Assembly (NCBI GenBank): GCA_013822735.1
Contig: PNKZ01000002.1
Coordinates: 682,001-746,000 of the forward strand
Reading direction: 5' to 3'
From: Pirellula sp.
GTDB lineage: Bacteria; Planctomycetota; Planctomycetia; Pirellulales; PNKZ01
DNA: 64,000 nucleotides
The translations under genes and the position numbers were made by a program. The notes beneath the pieces are model-generated. The model worked only from the letters and a program-made list of their open reading frames with translations, made no database searches and was not told the DNA's origin. Each line of letters begins with the position of its first letter. The first letter of the stretch is position 1. Shown piece after piece: positions 51,075-59,537 of this stretch.

Positions 51075-53942
51075 ATGGTCATTGAGGAACTCGTCGTCCT
51101 GCTTCCGTGCCACAGCCTGGAAGACTTTCCAGTCCACCACGAAGGGGAGGAGGCCGAAGGTCTGTTGGCCGCTTGGTCGGGCCTTTGGCATCCCGCACTA
51201 ATCGCCGCCTGCGACAATATTCCGCTCTGGTTTCGCGCCGATGCGCCGCCGGAAAACCCGCGGCCGCGGATTATCGTCATTCCCCAAGTGAGCGACACGC
51301 TGCTGCTTCCCGGTTGGCCGACACGAGCGAAATCGGAGGGGGCGAAGCTCATTCGCAAGACGGCAAAACGGACCGACGTCGTCGCCGCTTGCCTTGCCGT
51401 GCTCGATAAGCCGTCGACGGTGCCGGACCACATCGTGGCGGATTTCTACGCCCTGGGAACCGGCTATTTGTTGGTCGAGTTGCTCACGCGGCAAATGCGA
51501 TACATGAGCAACCTCGACGAAGTGCGTTTTCAGAACGAAGCCCGCGAAGCGGCCCGAGCTGCGGTCGAAAATCGAATCGACGAAGCGCAGCAGCACCTGA
51601 AGAACGCATTCGAAACGCTTTATGAAGCCCGCGAACGTTTTTATCCGGTCGACAACTATTTGATCGATCTCACCCTCACCGCCGACACGACGCTCGGTCC
51701 GGCCTTGCGCCAGGAACTTTCCGGCGACGTCCCCCTGAACGTGCTGATCTCCGGCGCTTTGGTCGATCGCCTCGCGGAGCGCGAACCGGAATCCCTGGCG
51801 GCCCTGCGCCATGCGATTGATCGGCGTATCGCGTGCGTCGTCGGCGGCGAGTACGACGAACGAGAAACTCCCCTGTTACCGATCGAGACGATTCTCGACG
51901 AGTTTCGCCGCGGGCGAGCGGCGTACCAGCGACACCTCGACCTCGCACCCAAGGTTTACGGCCGGCGCAAGCAAGGGCTCTCGCCGCTGGTGCCGCAAAT
52001 CGTGGCCCGTAGCGGCTTCGAAGGGGCCCTTTCGTTTACGCTCGACGACGGCGTCTTCCCGACGCCCGACCAATGCAAGACTCGCTGGGAAGGCTTTAGC
52101 AACGACGCGATCGACGCGCTCGGTCGCACGCCGCTCGATGCGGCCCAAGCGGAAAGCTTCCTCGACCTGCCGCGCAAAGTGGGCGACGCGATGGACCGCG
52201 ACTACGTCGCGACGACGGTGTTCGCGCATTGGCCCGGTGCGACGAGCGACTACTACGACGACCTCCGCCGTATGGCGACCTACGTCCCGTTGCTTGGCAA
52301 GTTCGTCACGCTGACCGACTACTTCGATCACACGGAACGCCCCGGACAGATCTCGAAATTCACCGCCGATCGCTATCGCACGACCTTTTTGCGTCAGGCT
52401 GTGGTGCGCAACACGCAGAACCCCGTAACTTGGGCCGCAGACGCGCTCCATCGTCGCCTGCAGGTTGCAACGGCTGCGACGCTCCAAACGATGGCGGAAG
52501 CCGTCACATTGCGCCAGGAAACGGAATCGGCGGCGTCGCTGATGGCGGAAGTCGATCAATCGACGGGAGCTACTCTCGATATCGAAGCGGCGAAGTTGCT
52601 CGATCAACGCGTGGCGACGGCCGTGACTAATGCGGCTTCGTCCGCGGCGTCGGCCGTTTGTGGTCGGGCGACAAACGAAGCCGCCGAAAGTCTGCTACTG
52701 CTCAATTCGCAACTTGGATCCCGTCGCGAGCTTGTCGACGTCTCGTCGCTCGCGCGCCTGCCCGAAGTCGGCGGCCCAGTCGCCGCCGTGCAAGAATCCG
52801 GTTCGCAAAAGTTCGCCGTCGTCGATGTGCCCAGCATGGGCTTTGCTTGGCTCGCGGCAGGGCCGACCGTCGACACGCCTCCTCCCAGAAAATCGAGCGG
52901 ACTCTTCGGATTGCGCAAGGGTCCGAAGCCGCTTGTGGAAGCGAACATTCTCCGCAATGAGCTCGTCGAGGTGCATCTCAGCGAGTTGACCGGCGGCATT
53001 AAAGGTCTGTTTGTCACGGGCCGACGTGAGAAGCGCGTCTCGCAGCAGTTGGCCTTCCGATTGCCGCAGCCCCGTCCGAGGCCGGGCGACCCGTGGCGCG
53101 ATCCCGACCTCGAACCGATCTACTCGACCATGGTTTGCGAACGTTGGGAGCCGACCATCGTCGGTCCGACCGTCGGCGAACTGACGTCGTACGGAAAGCT
53201 CGTGGATGCCGAAGGGAAGCGACTTGCCGGCTTCACGCAACGCTTGCAGATCGCGCAAGGTTCGCCGCTCGTCACGCTGGAGATTGATCTCGATATCGAA
53301 GAGCAACCGCGCGCCGAAGCTTGGGGCTCGTACTACGCCGCGCGTTTCGCTTGGGGCGATCCGACGACGGAACTCAGCCGCGGCGTGTTCGGCATGCAGC
53401 AGCCGACAAGCACAAAACGCCCGGAATCGCCGCATTTTATTGAGTTGAAGACGGAAACGACGAGTACGCTCCTGCTCCCGGACGGTCTGCCGCATCACTT
53501 GCTCACGGGCGAGCGGATGCTGGATACGTTGCTCATCGGCAAAGGCGAGACGCGTCGCAAATTTCGCTTCGGAATCATCGTCGAGTCGGCTCATCCCGCG
53601 GCGGACGCTCAAGCGTTCATGTCGCCGCTTGTGCCCGTATTAGGCGCTCCACGACCCGCCTCCGGCGCGACCGGCTGGCTCTTCTTCGTCGACGCCAAGA
53701 ATTTCCAAGCGACTCATTGGGAAAGCATCGTCGAAGCCGACAAGGTGGTCGGCTTCCGCGTGAGGCTGTTGGAAACGGAGGGGCTTTCCGGCCAAGTCGA
53801 GCTACGCACGATCCGCGCGGTGCGCGAAGCCAAGGTCGTCAATCTGTGCGGCGAGACGCTCCTCACGCTCGCGCCGACGTCGACCGGCATTCCGATCGAC
53901 GTCGGGCCTTACGAATGGCTCGAGCTCGAAGCCCGGTACTAG
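51075..53942 (+). CDS. GH38/GH57-like fold protein, probably inactive
   Basis: 955 residues from ATG at 51075 (MVIEELVVLLPCHSLEDFP); the GTG at 50919 is an alternative. The N-terminal 500 residues follow the course of GH38/GH57-type alpha-mannosidases: LLPCHSLEDF where the first metal-site His-x-Asp is expected, IACVVGGEYDERETPLLPIETILDEFRRGRAAYQRHL, then QIVARSGFEGALSFTLDDG. The usual nucleophile segment (WLPDxFG-like) is replaced by KVYGRRKQGLS, without an Asp. No signal peptide. The C-terminal half is beta-rich, as in the mannosidase C-terminus. Divergent from the pil-like cluster. Function unknown. Confidence 0.65.
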   Translation: MVIEELVVLLPCHSLEDFPVHHEGEEAEGLLAAWSGLWHPALIAACDNIPLWFRADAPPENPRPRIIVIPQVSDTLLLPGWPTRAKSEGAKLIRKTAKRTDVVAACLAVLDKPSTVPDHIVADFYALGTGYLLVELLTRQMRYMSNLDEVRFQNEAREAARAAVENRIDEAQQHLKNAFETLYEARERFYPVDNYLIDLTLTADTTLGPALRQELSGDVPLNVLISGALVDRLAEREPESLAALRHAIDRRIACVVGGEYDERETPLLPIETILDEFRRGRAAYQRHLDLAPKVYGRRKQGLSPLVPQIVARSGFEGALSFTLDDGVFPTPDQCKTRWEGFSNDAIDALGRTPLDAAQAESFLDLPRKVGDAMDRDYVATTVFAHWPGATSDYYDDLRRMATYVPLLGKFVTLTDYFDHTERPGQISKFTADRYRTTFLRQAVVRNTQNPVTWAADALHRRLQVATAATLQTMAEAVTLRQETESAASLMAEVDQSTGATLDIEAAKLLDQRVATAVTNAASSAASAVCGRATNEAAESLLLLNSQLGSRRELVDVSSLARLPEVGGPVAAVQESGSQKFAVVDVPSMGFAWLAAGPTVDTPPPRKSSGLFGLRKGPKPLVEANILRNELVEVHLSELTGGIKGLFVTGRREKRVSQQLAFRLPQPRPRPGDPWRDPDLEPIYSTMVCERWEPTIVGPTVGELTSYGKLVDAEGKRLAGFTQRLQIAQGSPLVTLEIDLDIEEQPRAEAWGSYYAARFAWGDPTTELSRGVFGMQQPTSTKRPESPHFIELKTETTSTLLLPDGLPHHLLTGERMLDTLLIGKGETRRKFRFGIIVESAHPAADAQAFMSPLVPVLGAPRPASGATGWLFFVDAKNFQATHWESIVEADKVVGFRVRLLETEGLSGQVELRTIRAVREAKVVNLCGETLLTLAPTSTGIPIDVGPYEWLELEARY

Positions 53943-54003
53943 AAACGCCGTTTTGCCCTGCTTAGCCCGCTCGTCCACGGGCGGGAAACTCGCATCGCGC
54001 CGC

Positions 54004-55194
54004 CTACTTCCAACGAATCCGCGCGGCAATCACGTTGTTGTGCGCGTCTTCGACGCGCTCGTTGTTCGGCATTTCCGCAGCTACGACCCAAGTCTCCTTC
54101 GGTCCCGCGGGAATCACGTCGAAGTTGCCGATGTCGGCATTGTTGTGTGGCATAAGTACCTGCTCCGTTTTTCGGAGCACGCAGAGTCGATCGGTGTCGA
54201 CTTCCGCAATGAAAAGCGGCGCGCGATGGCGGAAGATGTGATCGTTGTTTGCCCCGCGACGCGTGTAAATGAGATATAGCTTGTCGCCATGCGTGGCCCA
54301 ATGTTGTTGCGTGTTGTAGCTGCCGAGCACGCTGCCGTCGTCGTATTTCCATTCCGTCGGCGGCGTATAGTCGTTGCCCTGGGGATCGGCATTCGTCGAG
54401 ACGAACGCCGTGTCGTCGGCGCGCATTGTGAGGAACAATTTGCCTTGGTGCAAAATGAGCGACGGCTCGTACAGCCCGCGATTGAGCGGCCGCGAAAGTT
54501 CGGTGCCGTGTTCGACGTAGCTCAGCGTCGTGCCGTCGAAGCGACAGCGGGCGACTATCGTCGTGTAACAACGCTTCTTCGGATCTTTGCAGTAGCGAAT
54601 CGGCAGCAAGACTTCACCGTTCGGCAGATCCACGCGATCGTTGCAGCCCGCGTTCGGTTGTAGAACGGCTTTTCCTTCGTGATCGCTCTTCGGCAACTCG
54701 ACGATCTTCATCGGCGACCAAGCGTCGGCTTTCGGGTCGTAGACGGCGTAAGAGACCTCTTCGGCGCCGCGATCCTCTTTCGTTCCGTCGCGAAAGGTGA
54801 AAGTCTTGCCCGTGCCGAGCACCAGTCCGGTCTTCGCGTGATAGCGTGGGCAGAGATCGCCGATGGCCCGTTCGTCCGGAGAGTCGTTGGAGATTTTGCC
54901 GCGACGAAGCGGTTCGATGAGCTTCGGCTTGGACCACGACATGCCAGCGTCGTCGCTCGTAACTTGAAACACATCGTGGTAGCCGTGACTGCCGGCCCGT
55001 TCGATCTCTTGCGCCGTGATCAGAATCTTGCCGTCGGCGAGCATCGTGCCGCGAGCTTGTGAGAACCAATACTTGGCCGGGCCGGGAAAGAGCGTGACCT
55101 GTTCGATCGTGTAGGCCGGCTCTTCTGCGCCGGCGATGAGACTTGCGGACGTTGCGGCAATGGCCATAACGAAAACGAGGCAAGCCGAACGCAT
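54004..55194 (-). CDS. Secreted sialidase-fold (BNR-like) protein
   Basis: 396 residues from ATG at 55194; signal peptide MRSACLVFVMAIAATSASLIAGAEEP. Repeats of the six-bladed sialidase type: FQVTSDDAGMSWSKPKLI (an Asp box, S-x-D-x-G-x-x-W), SYAVYDPKADAWSPMKIV, and late YEPSLILHQGKLFLTMRADD. Arg residues suited to the sialidase Arg triad are present in several loops, but I cannot confirm the catalytic set. An exported exo-glycosidase or a glycan-binding propeller is likely. Convergent with the GH-like gene. Confidence 0.8.
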   Translation of the reverse strand: MRSACLVFVMAIAATSASLIAGAEEPAYTIEQVTLFPGPAKYWFSQARGTMLADGKILITAQEIERAGSHGYHDVFQVTSDDAGMSWSKPKLIEPLRRGKISNDSPDERAIGDLCPRYHAKTGLVLGTGKTFTFRDGTKEDRGAEEVSYAVYDPKADAWSPMKIVELPKSDHEGKAVLQPNAGCNDRVDLPNGEVLLPIRYCKDPKKRCYTTIVARCRFDGTTLSYVEHGTELSRPLNRGLYEPSLILHQGKLFLTMRADDTAFVSTNADPQGNDYTPPTEWKYDDGSVLGSYNTQQHWATHGDKLYLIYTRRGANNDHIFRHRAPLFIAEVDTDRLCVLRKTEQVLMPHNNADIGNFDVIPAGPKETWVVAAEMPNNERVEDAHNNVIAARIRWK

Positions 55195-55318
55195 GGCGGG
55201 AATCTCGCGAGGAAGCAAACCAAGGGAAGGACGCTCATGGTAACAAACTCACGGGCCGCTCCAAGGATTTGATTTTTGCACCTTCATGACGTCGTGGAAA
55301 TTCGGCATACTTGCAGGC

Positions 55319-55990
55319 ATGATCATCACGATTGACGGACCCGCCGGAGCCGGAAAAAGCACGGTCGCGCGCAGCTTAGCGCGACGACTGGGCTTCATGT
55401 TTCTTGACACCGGCGCGATGTACCGGGCCGTAACGCTGGCCGCCTTGCGCCGAAAGCTGCCGTGGGACGACGGCGCGGCGCTGGTCGATCTGGCGGGACG
55501 CGTGAGGATCTATCTCGACGACGACAGCGTCTGGCTCGACGGTGACGACGTCAGCGACGCCGTGCGGACGACGCAGATCACCACCTTGGTGAAGCACGCC
55601 GCAAACAATCCGGGCGTTCGTGAGCAGTTGGTCGCGCAGCAGCGCGCGGTCGTCGGTGATAAGAACGTCGTCACGGAAGGTCGCGATCAAGGCACCGTCG
55701 TCTTTCCGCACGCCGACCTCAAGATCTTTCTCACCGCAGGACCCGAAGAACGGGCACGCCGGCGCTTGCGCGACTTTCAAGCCCGCGGCGAGCGGATCAC
55801 TCTGGAAGAGGTGCTCGCCAAGCAAAATGCCCGCGATGCGAGCGACGCCGAGCGTGACGTAGGCCCGCTCGTGGCGGCGGCTGATGCAGTGCAGATTGTT
55901 TCCGACGGCCGGACACTGGAACAAGTGATCGACCAGATCGAAGGGCTGGCCCGCGCTTGCGGCGAGCGAACCGGAGTGAGAATGTCGTGA
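55319..55990 (+). CDS. cmk: Cytidylate kinase
   Basis: 223 residues from ATG at 55319, which puts the P-loop IDGPAGAGKST right after the first strand; an ATG at 55286 adds residues not typical of the family. Other signatures: FLDTGAMYRAVT, NVVTEGRDQGTVVFP (EGRD), KIFLTAGPEERARRR and DASDAERDVGPL. It phosphorylates CMP/dCMP with ATP for nucleotide supply. Its TGA overlaps the GTG of plsC by 4 bases (GTGA), a coupling often seen for this pair. Confidence 0.96.
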   Translation: MIITIDGPAGAGKSTVARSLARRLGFMFLDTGAMYRAVTLAALRRKLPWDDGAALVDLAGRVRIYLDDDSVWLDGDDVSDAVRTTQITTLVKHAANNPGVREQLVAQQRAVVGDKNVVTEGRDQGTVVFPHADLKIFLTAGPEERARRRLRDFQARGERITLEEVLAKQNARDASDAERDVGPLVAAADAVQIVSDGRTLEQVIDQIEGLARACGERTGVRMS

Positions 55991-56673
55991 CCACGGAAAC
56001 CGTCGCGCCCGCGAAGCCTGGGAAAAATTTAACGGAGCGCTCGTTTGCGAGCCGCGCGTGGTATGAGACGGTTCGGGTCGTCGTCGGCGCCGTTGCATTG
56101 GGACTTTTCCGCTTGCGGTGCGCCCATCGCGAGCGCTTCCCGGCCGCCGGTGGATTTTTGCTGCTTTCGAATCATCAAAGCCATCTCGATCCGCCGTTTG
56201 TCGGACTGGTCGTGCCGCGTCGCGTGAACTTCGTCGCTCGCGACACGTTGTTCAAGAACCGCTTCTTCGCTTGGCTGATCAACTCGCTGGATGCGATACC
56301 CATCGATCGCGAAGGCCTCGGGCTCGCAGGGCTTAAGGAAACGATGCGTCGCTTGAAGCGCGGCGAGATCGTGCTGCTTTTTCCCGAAGGAACGCGCACG
56401 CCCGACGGCGAGATGCAGCCGCTCCGGCCGGGCTTTAGCGCATTGGTGCAACGTACCGGAGTGCCGATCGTACCCGTTGCCCTCGACGGCGCGTATCAGG
56501 CGTGGCCGCGCAATGCGAAGCTTCCGCGACCGGGACGCATTCAGATCGTGGTCGGCGAGCCGATTTCGACGGAAACGGCCAAGAGCCTCGACGATCGCGC
56601 ATTGGTGGCGCTTGTCGACGAGCGGATTCGCGCTTGCCTCGCGGAGGCTCGCACGTTGCGTGCGGCTCCTTAA
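55987..56673 (+). CDS. plsC: 1-acyl-sn-glycerol-3-phosphate acyltransferase
   Basis: 228 residues from GTG at 55987, inside the GTGA overlap with cmk. The acyltransferase motifs are intact: SNHQSHLD (H63-x4-D68) in block I, IPIDREG in block II, LLFPEGTRTPDG in block III, and GVPIVPVALDG in block IV. It makes phosphatidic acid from lysophosphatidic acid at the inner membrane. One hydrophobic segment (about 28-42) can anchor it. No regulation visible beyond the shared transcript. Confidence 0.95.
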   Translation: MTTETVAPAKPGKNLTERSFASRAWYETVRVVVGAVALGLFRLRCAHRERFPAAGGFLLLSNHQSHLDPPFVGLVVPRRVNFVARDTLFKNRFFAWLINSLDAIPIDREGLGLAGLKETMRRLKRGEIVLLFPEGTRTPDGEMQPLRPGFSALVQRTGVPIVPVALDGAYQAWPRNAKLPRPGRIQIVVGEPISTETAKSLDDRALVALVDERIRACLAEARTLRAAP

Positions 56674-56676
56674 TTC

Positions 56677-57387
56677 CTAGGCGGGCTGCTTCTGCTCGCT
56701 AGGAATGAAGACGTAGTTCAGGTATCGGGCCTTGAGCGAAGCGCGGATGCCGGGCAGTTCGGCAAGCGGCGTCAGTCGTCCCTTGAGGAAGAAGTAGCCG
56801 GAATAATGGAGCGACGCCAGAAACTCCGCGACCTGCGGCAGTTCGTCATCGAGCGACTCGCAAAGGATCTCCGGCCGATCTTGCTTGAGCGTGTTGGTCC
56901 CGCCGACAAAGCAATCGTATTCGTGACCTTGAATATCGGCCTTTAAAAATCGGAGCGGCCGGAGCGGACTATTGCAAAAGTAGTCGTCGAGCGTTGTTGT
57001 TTGAATTTGGAACACGTCGACGCCGGCCTTCGGCTCGAGATGCAGGCTCGCTCCGCCCCAATGATGGCTGGGGCGCACCATGCGTCGTTCGCCGTTTGCC
57101 GAAGAGAGGGCGCGCGGAACGATGGTCAATCGCGATAACCGAAACGTGCGCTTCAGATCGGCCAAGTAGGTTTGCAGCTCAGGCTGCGGTTCGAATGCCA
57201 CGACGTTGCCCGTCGGCCCGACCGCCTTGTGCATCCAATACGAGTAGATGCCGCGGTTTGCGCCGATATCGGCAACCGTCGCACCGTCAAGATCGCGGCT
57301 TCGCATGTAGGCTATCTCTTGACGCTCGGAACGAAGTCGATAGCGCCAGACGCGGTGCAGGGCGTGAGCGCGTTCGAGAAGTTGCAT
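56677..57387 (-). CDS. FkbM-family methyltransferase
   Basis: 236 residues. The SAM-binding part reads VADIGANRGIYSYWMHKAVGPTGNVVAFEPQPE, and the FkbM signature follows: TTLDDYF, RFLKADIQGHEYDCFVGG and ILCESLDDEL. The family transfers methyl groups to hydroxyls of sugars, polyketides or lipids; here a polysaccharide substrate would suit the export-like genes nearby, an inference only. No signal peptide. The gene is convergent with plsC, 3 bp between stops. Confidence 0.9.
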   Translation of the reverse strand: MQLLERAHALHRVWRYRLRSERQEIAYMRSRDLDGATVADIGANRGIYSYWMHKAVGPTGNVVAFEPQPELQTYLADLKRTFRLSRLTIVPRALSSANGERRMVRPSHHWGGASLHLEPKAGVDVFQIQTTTLDDYFCNSPLRPLRFLKADIQGHEYDCFVGGTNTLKQDRPEILCESLDDELPQVAEFLASLHYSGYFFLKGRLTPLAELPGIRASLKARYLNYVFIPSEQKQPA

Positions 57388-57525
57388 GACGGAATACCAT
57401 TAGAAAAGCGAGTGTTACGACGGCCCAATTCGGCGGGATTGATAGCCGATTTTTCGATCGCGACGGTATAGCAATCGTGCGTCGCGCCCGACTCGACATG
57501 TGCCGGCACTGCTCGCAACGCTCGA

Positions 57526-58800
57526 TTAGCCGAACCAATGTGGTTGGTTGCGCAACAGCAGATCGGCCCAATGGCAGGCTTCGCCGAGCGTGAGGCCTTC
57601 CACGTGGCACAGGTCGCGACGCGTGGCATCGAGGAAGGCGAGCGTGAACGTGGGACATCCTTTGGGAGACCAGAGCGAGCCGAGCGGAAGCCGCTTGGGA
57701 AACTTAACTTCCGTGTACGGCACGCGTCGCACTTCCAAGCGGTCGGGCATCTCGAGCGGATAACGCCACCGCGGGCCGAGCCCGAACCAGGAAAGTTTGC
57801 ATGTCGCCTCATCGCGCGTGAATCGCCAGCGATAACAACGGACCGGCTCGAGCATGGTGAACAGAAGCCCAAGCAACATGGCGAGGCCGACGAGTTCGAA
57901 CGGAATGAGAAAAAGAAATTGCCAGAGCCAATCGAGGCCGTGCGGCCGTTCTTTGGGATCGCCCCAAAAGAGCTGATAGACGAAGAAGCCGGTAATGCCG
58001 CACCAGAAGGCGTTGAGCATCAATAGCCCGATCACGCCGCCGGTCGTCCAGCGACCGCGATGCGTGAACGTCACTGCGTCGAAATCAGACGATGACCGCC
58101 AGCGCGTATCGGCGGGCGGCGGTATCGCCGCTTCGTCGGCCGTCCGCAGCGCGTCTTTGTCGGCGAGCAACTCGCCGCCTAAGCGTCGGCCGAACACCAA
58201 CGATTTCACGTCCTGCGAAAGCCGCGGCGGTTTGTCGTTGAGGTTTTGGAGTTCGCTCAATCGGGATCGCAAGAGCCACATCAGCGAAGAGCGCTCCTCG
58301 TCGGTGCACGCGGAGCCGAAGCGAATCGGTTTGCCGAGGGTGCGCAGTTCGAGAACGCGCGAACCCGAATAGTCTTTCGTGTCGTCCGATTGCTGGGCCG
58401 TCCCGAAAGTGACCAATTCGTCGAGCGGCATGGCCGTGCGACCGTAGCGAAAGATCAATCGATTCCAAAATTGAGCTCCATCCGAATCGAGCACGAATCG
58501 TTCACGCCCCAGCCAGCTTTGCATCAGTACCAGAAACGCGAACAACCAGCCGACCAAGAACGGCACGGCGAAGAGAAGGTGTTCGCGTTGCGGATCTTCG
58601 GAAACGCGCCAGAGCAGGAATCCGCATCCGACGGACCAGCCTGCAAGAAAGAACGCCATGAAGCAGCCGACGCCGTACTGGCCGGTGCGAAACGTCAGGT
58701 CGACCCGACTCTGTTCGTCGCGGAGTCGATAGCTCGGAGTCTTATTTGGCGGCGGACCTGCGGGGGGACGCTTCGATTGACGCCGCGAAGACTTGGACAC
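57526..58800 (-). CDS. Membrane protein of unknown function, four transmembrane segments
   Basis: 424 residues from GTG at 58800, chosen because AGGAG lies nine bases upstream. The basic, Pro-rich N-terminus (about 1-28) is cytosolic. Two membrane helices lie at about 45-95, a soluble part of about 150 residues follows, then two more near 240-320, and a soluble C-terminal domain. Such paired TM-pair/PH-like layouts (RVLELRTLGKPIRFGSA; LSWFGLGPRWRYPLE) recall bacterial PH-domain membrane proteins, but no certain family is seen. It may share a transcript with the polysaccharide-export-like genes upstream (77 bp gap). Confidence 0.65.
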   Translation of the reverse strand: MSKSSRRQSKRPPAGPPPNKTPSYRLRDEQSRVDLTFRTGQYGVGCFMAFFLAGWSVGCGFLLWRVSEDPQREHLLFAVPFLVGWLFAFLVLMQSWLGRERFVLDSDGAQFWNRLIFRYGRTAMPLDELVTFGTAQQSDDTKDYSGSRVLELRTLGKPIRFGSACTDEERSSLMWLLRSRLSELQNLNDKPPRLSQDVKSLVFGRRLGGELLADKDALRTADEAAIPPPADTRWRSSSDFDAVTFTHRGRWTTGGVIGLLMLNAFWCGITGFFVYQLFWGDPKERPHGLDWLWQFLFLIPFELVGLAMLLGLLFTMLEPVRCYRWRFTRDEATCKLSWFGLGPRWRYPLEMPDRLEVRRVPYTEVKFPKRLPLGSLWSPKGCPTFTLAFLDATRRDLCHVEGLTLGEACHWADLLLRNQPHWFG

Positions 58801-58877
58801 TTTGGACGACTCCTGAGGATGGAGTCGATAGAATAGCGGACCCGTGGCCGTCTGAGCAGTTGTGTGAATCGAACCGC

Positions 58878-59507
58878 TTATTCGACGAGCATAACGCCGC
58901 GAACCGCCACGCCCTGCAAGCGCAACGCCGTGGCGACCACGTCGGCGGCCCGAGCGTCGCATTTCCCGGCTTCAACAAGCAGTATCACACCGCCGGTTTG
59001 GCCGAGTTCCGCACTACGCGAAGTCGCTTTCTCGGCGGAGAGATACGCCAACGCGAGTGCGCCACGGCGAAAAACGGAACCTCGGGCCGCTGCGAATTGC
59101 GCGGCGTCGTCCCACCGCGACGGTTCGAGAACCTCCACGGTCTGCGAAACCACATTCCCGACGGCCCCGGCCAGATTGCGAACGAGGCCATGGCCATCAA
59201 CGGTGAGCCCGCAGCCGACGAAGGCCACAAGGCCCGGCGCAGGAATCATCGTCGCCAAGCGCTGTGCCGATTCGTTCAGCTCGGGGTCGCCTGCGGGAGG
59301 CACGCCCATCGTGCCGACGCGCGGTTCCAACACGGGCACTGGAGCGGCGGGCGGTTCGCAGACTTGTGCGACCAAGGGCGCCGCTTCTCTTACTACGCCG
59401 CGATCAACGAAGGTCGTCCTGGCGTAAGTCGCCGCTTGCGAACGGGTCACGGCCGCGCGCGCTTGCTCGACCTGAAGTCGCTCCAAAGCTCCCCGTAGCG
59501 CGCTCAT
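58878..59507 (-). CDS. Degenerate tyrosine-kinase (CpsD/Wzc-C)-like protein
   Basis: 209 residues; ATG at 59507, 30 bp after the ATPase stop. After a disordered N-terminal half, the C-terminal 120 residues follow the layout of CpsD/BY-kinase P-loop proteins: VAFVGCGLTVDGHGLVRNLAGAVG in place of the Walker A region and VILLVEAGKCDARAADVV-like final strand, as in VILVVxAGxT. The Walker A Gly-Lys-Ser/Thr is lost, so ATP hydrolysis is doubtful. It probably works as a partner of the Wzz-like and ExeA-like proteins encoded upstream. This is a structural-pattern call; an unrelated Rossmann-like protein is possible. Confidence 0.5.
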   Translation of the reverse strand: MSALRGALERLQVEQARAAVTRSQAATYARTTFVDRGVVREAAPLVAQVCEPPAAPVPVLEPRVGTMGVPPAGDPELNESAQRLATMIPAPGLVAFVGCGLTVDGHGLVRNLAGAVGNVVSQTVEVLEPSRWDDAAQFAAARGSVFRRGALALAYLSAEKATSRSAELGQTGGVILLVEAGKCDARAADVVATALRLQGVAVRGVMLVE

Positions 59508-59537
59508 CGTGGCGTCTCGCGAGTTCGAACAAGTTGG

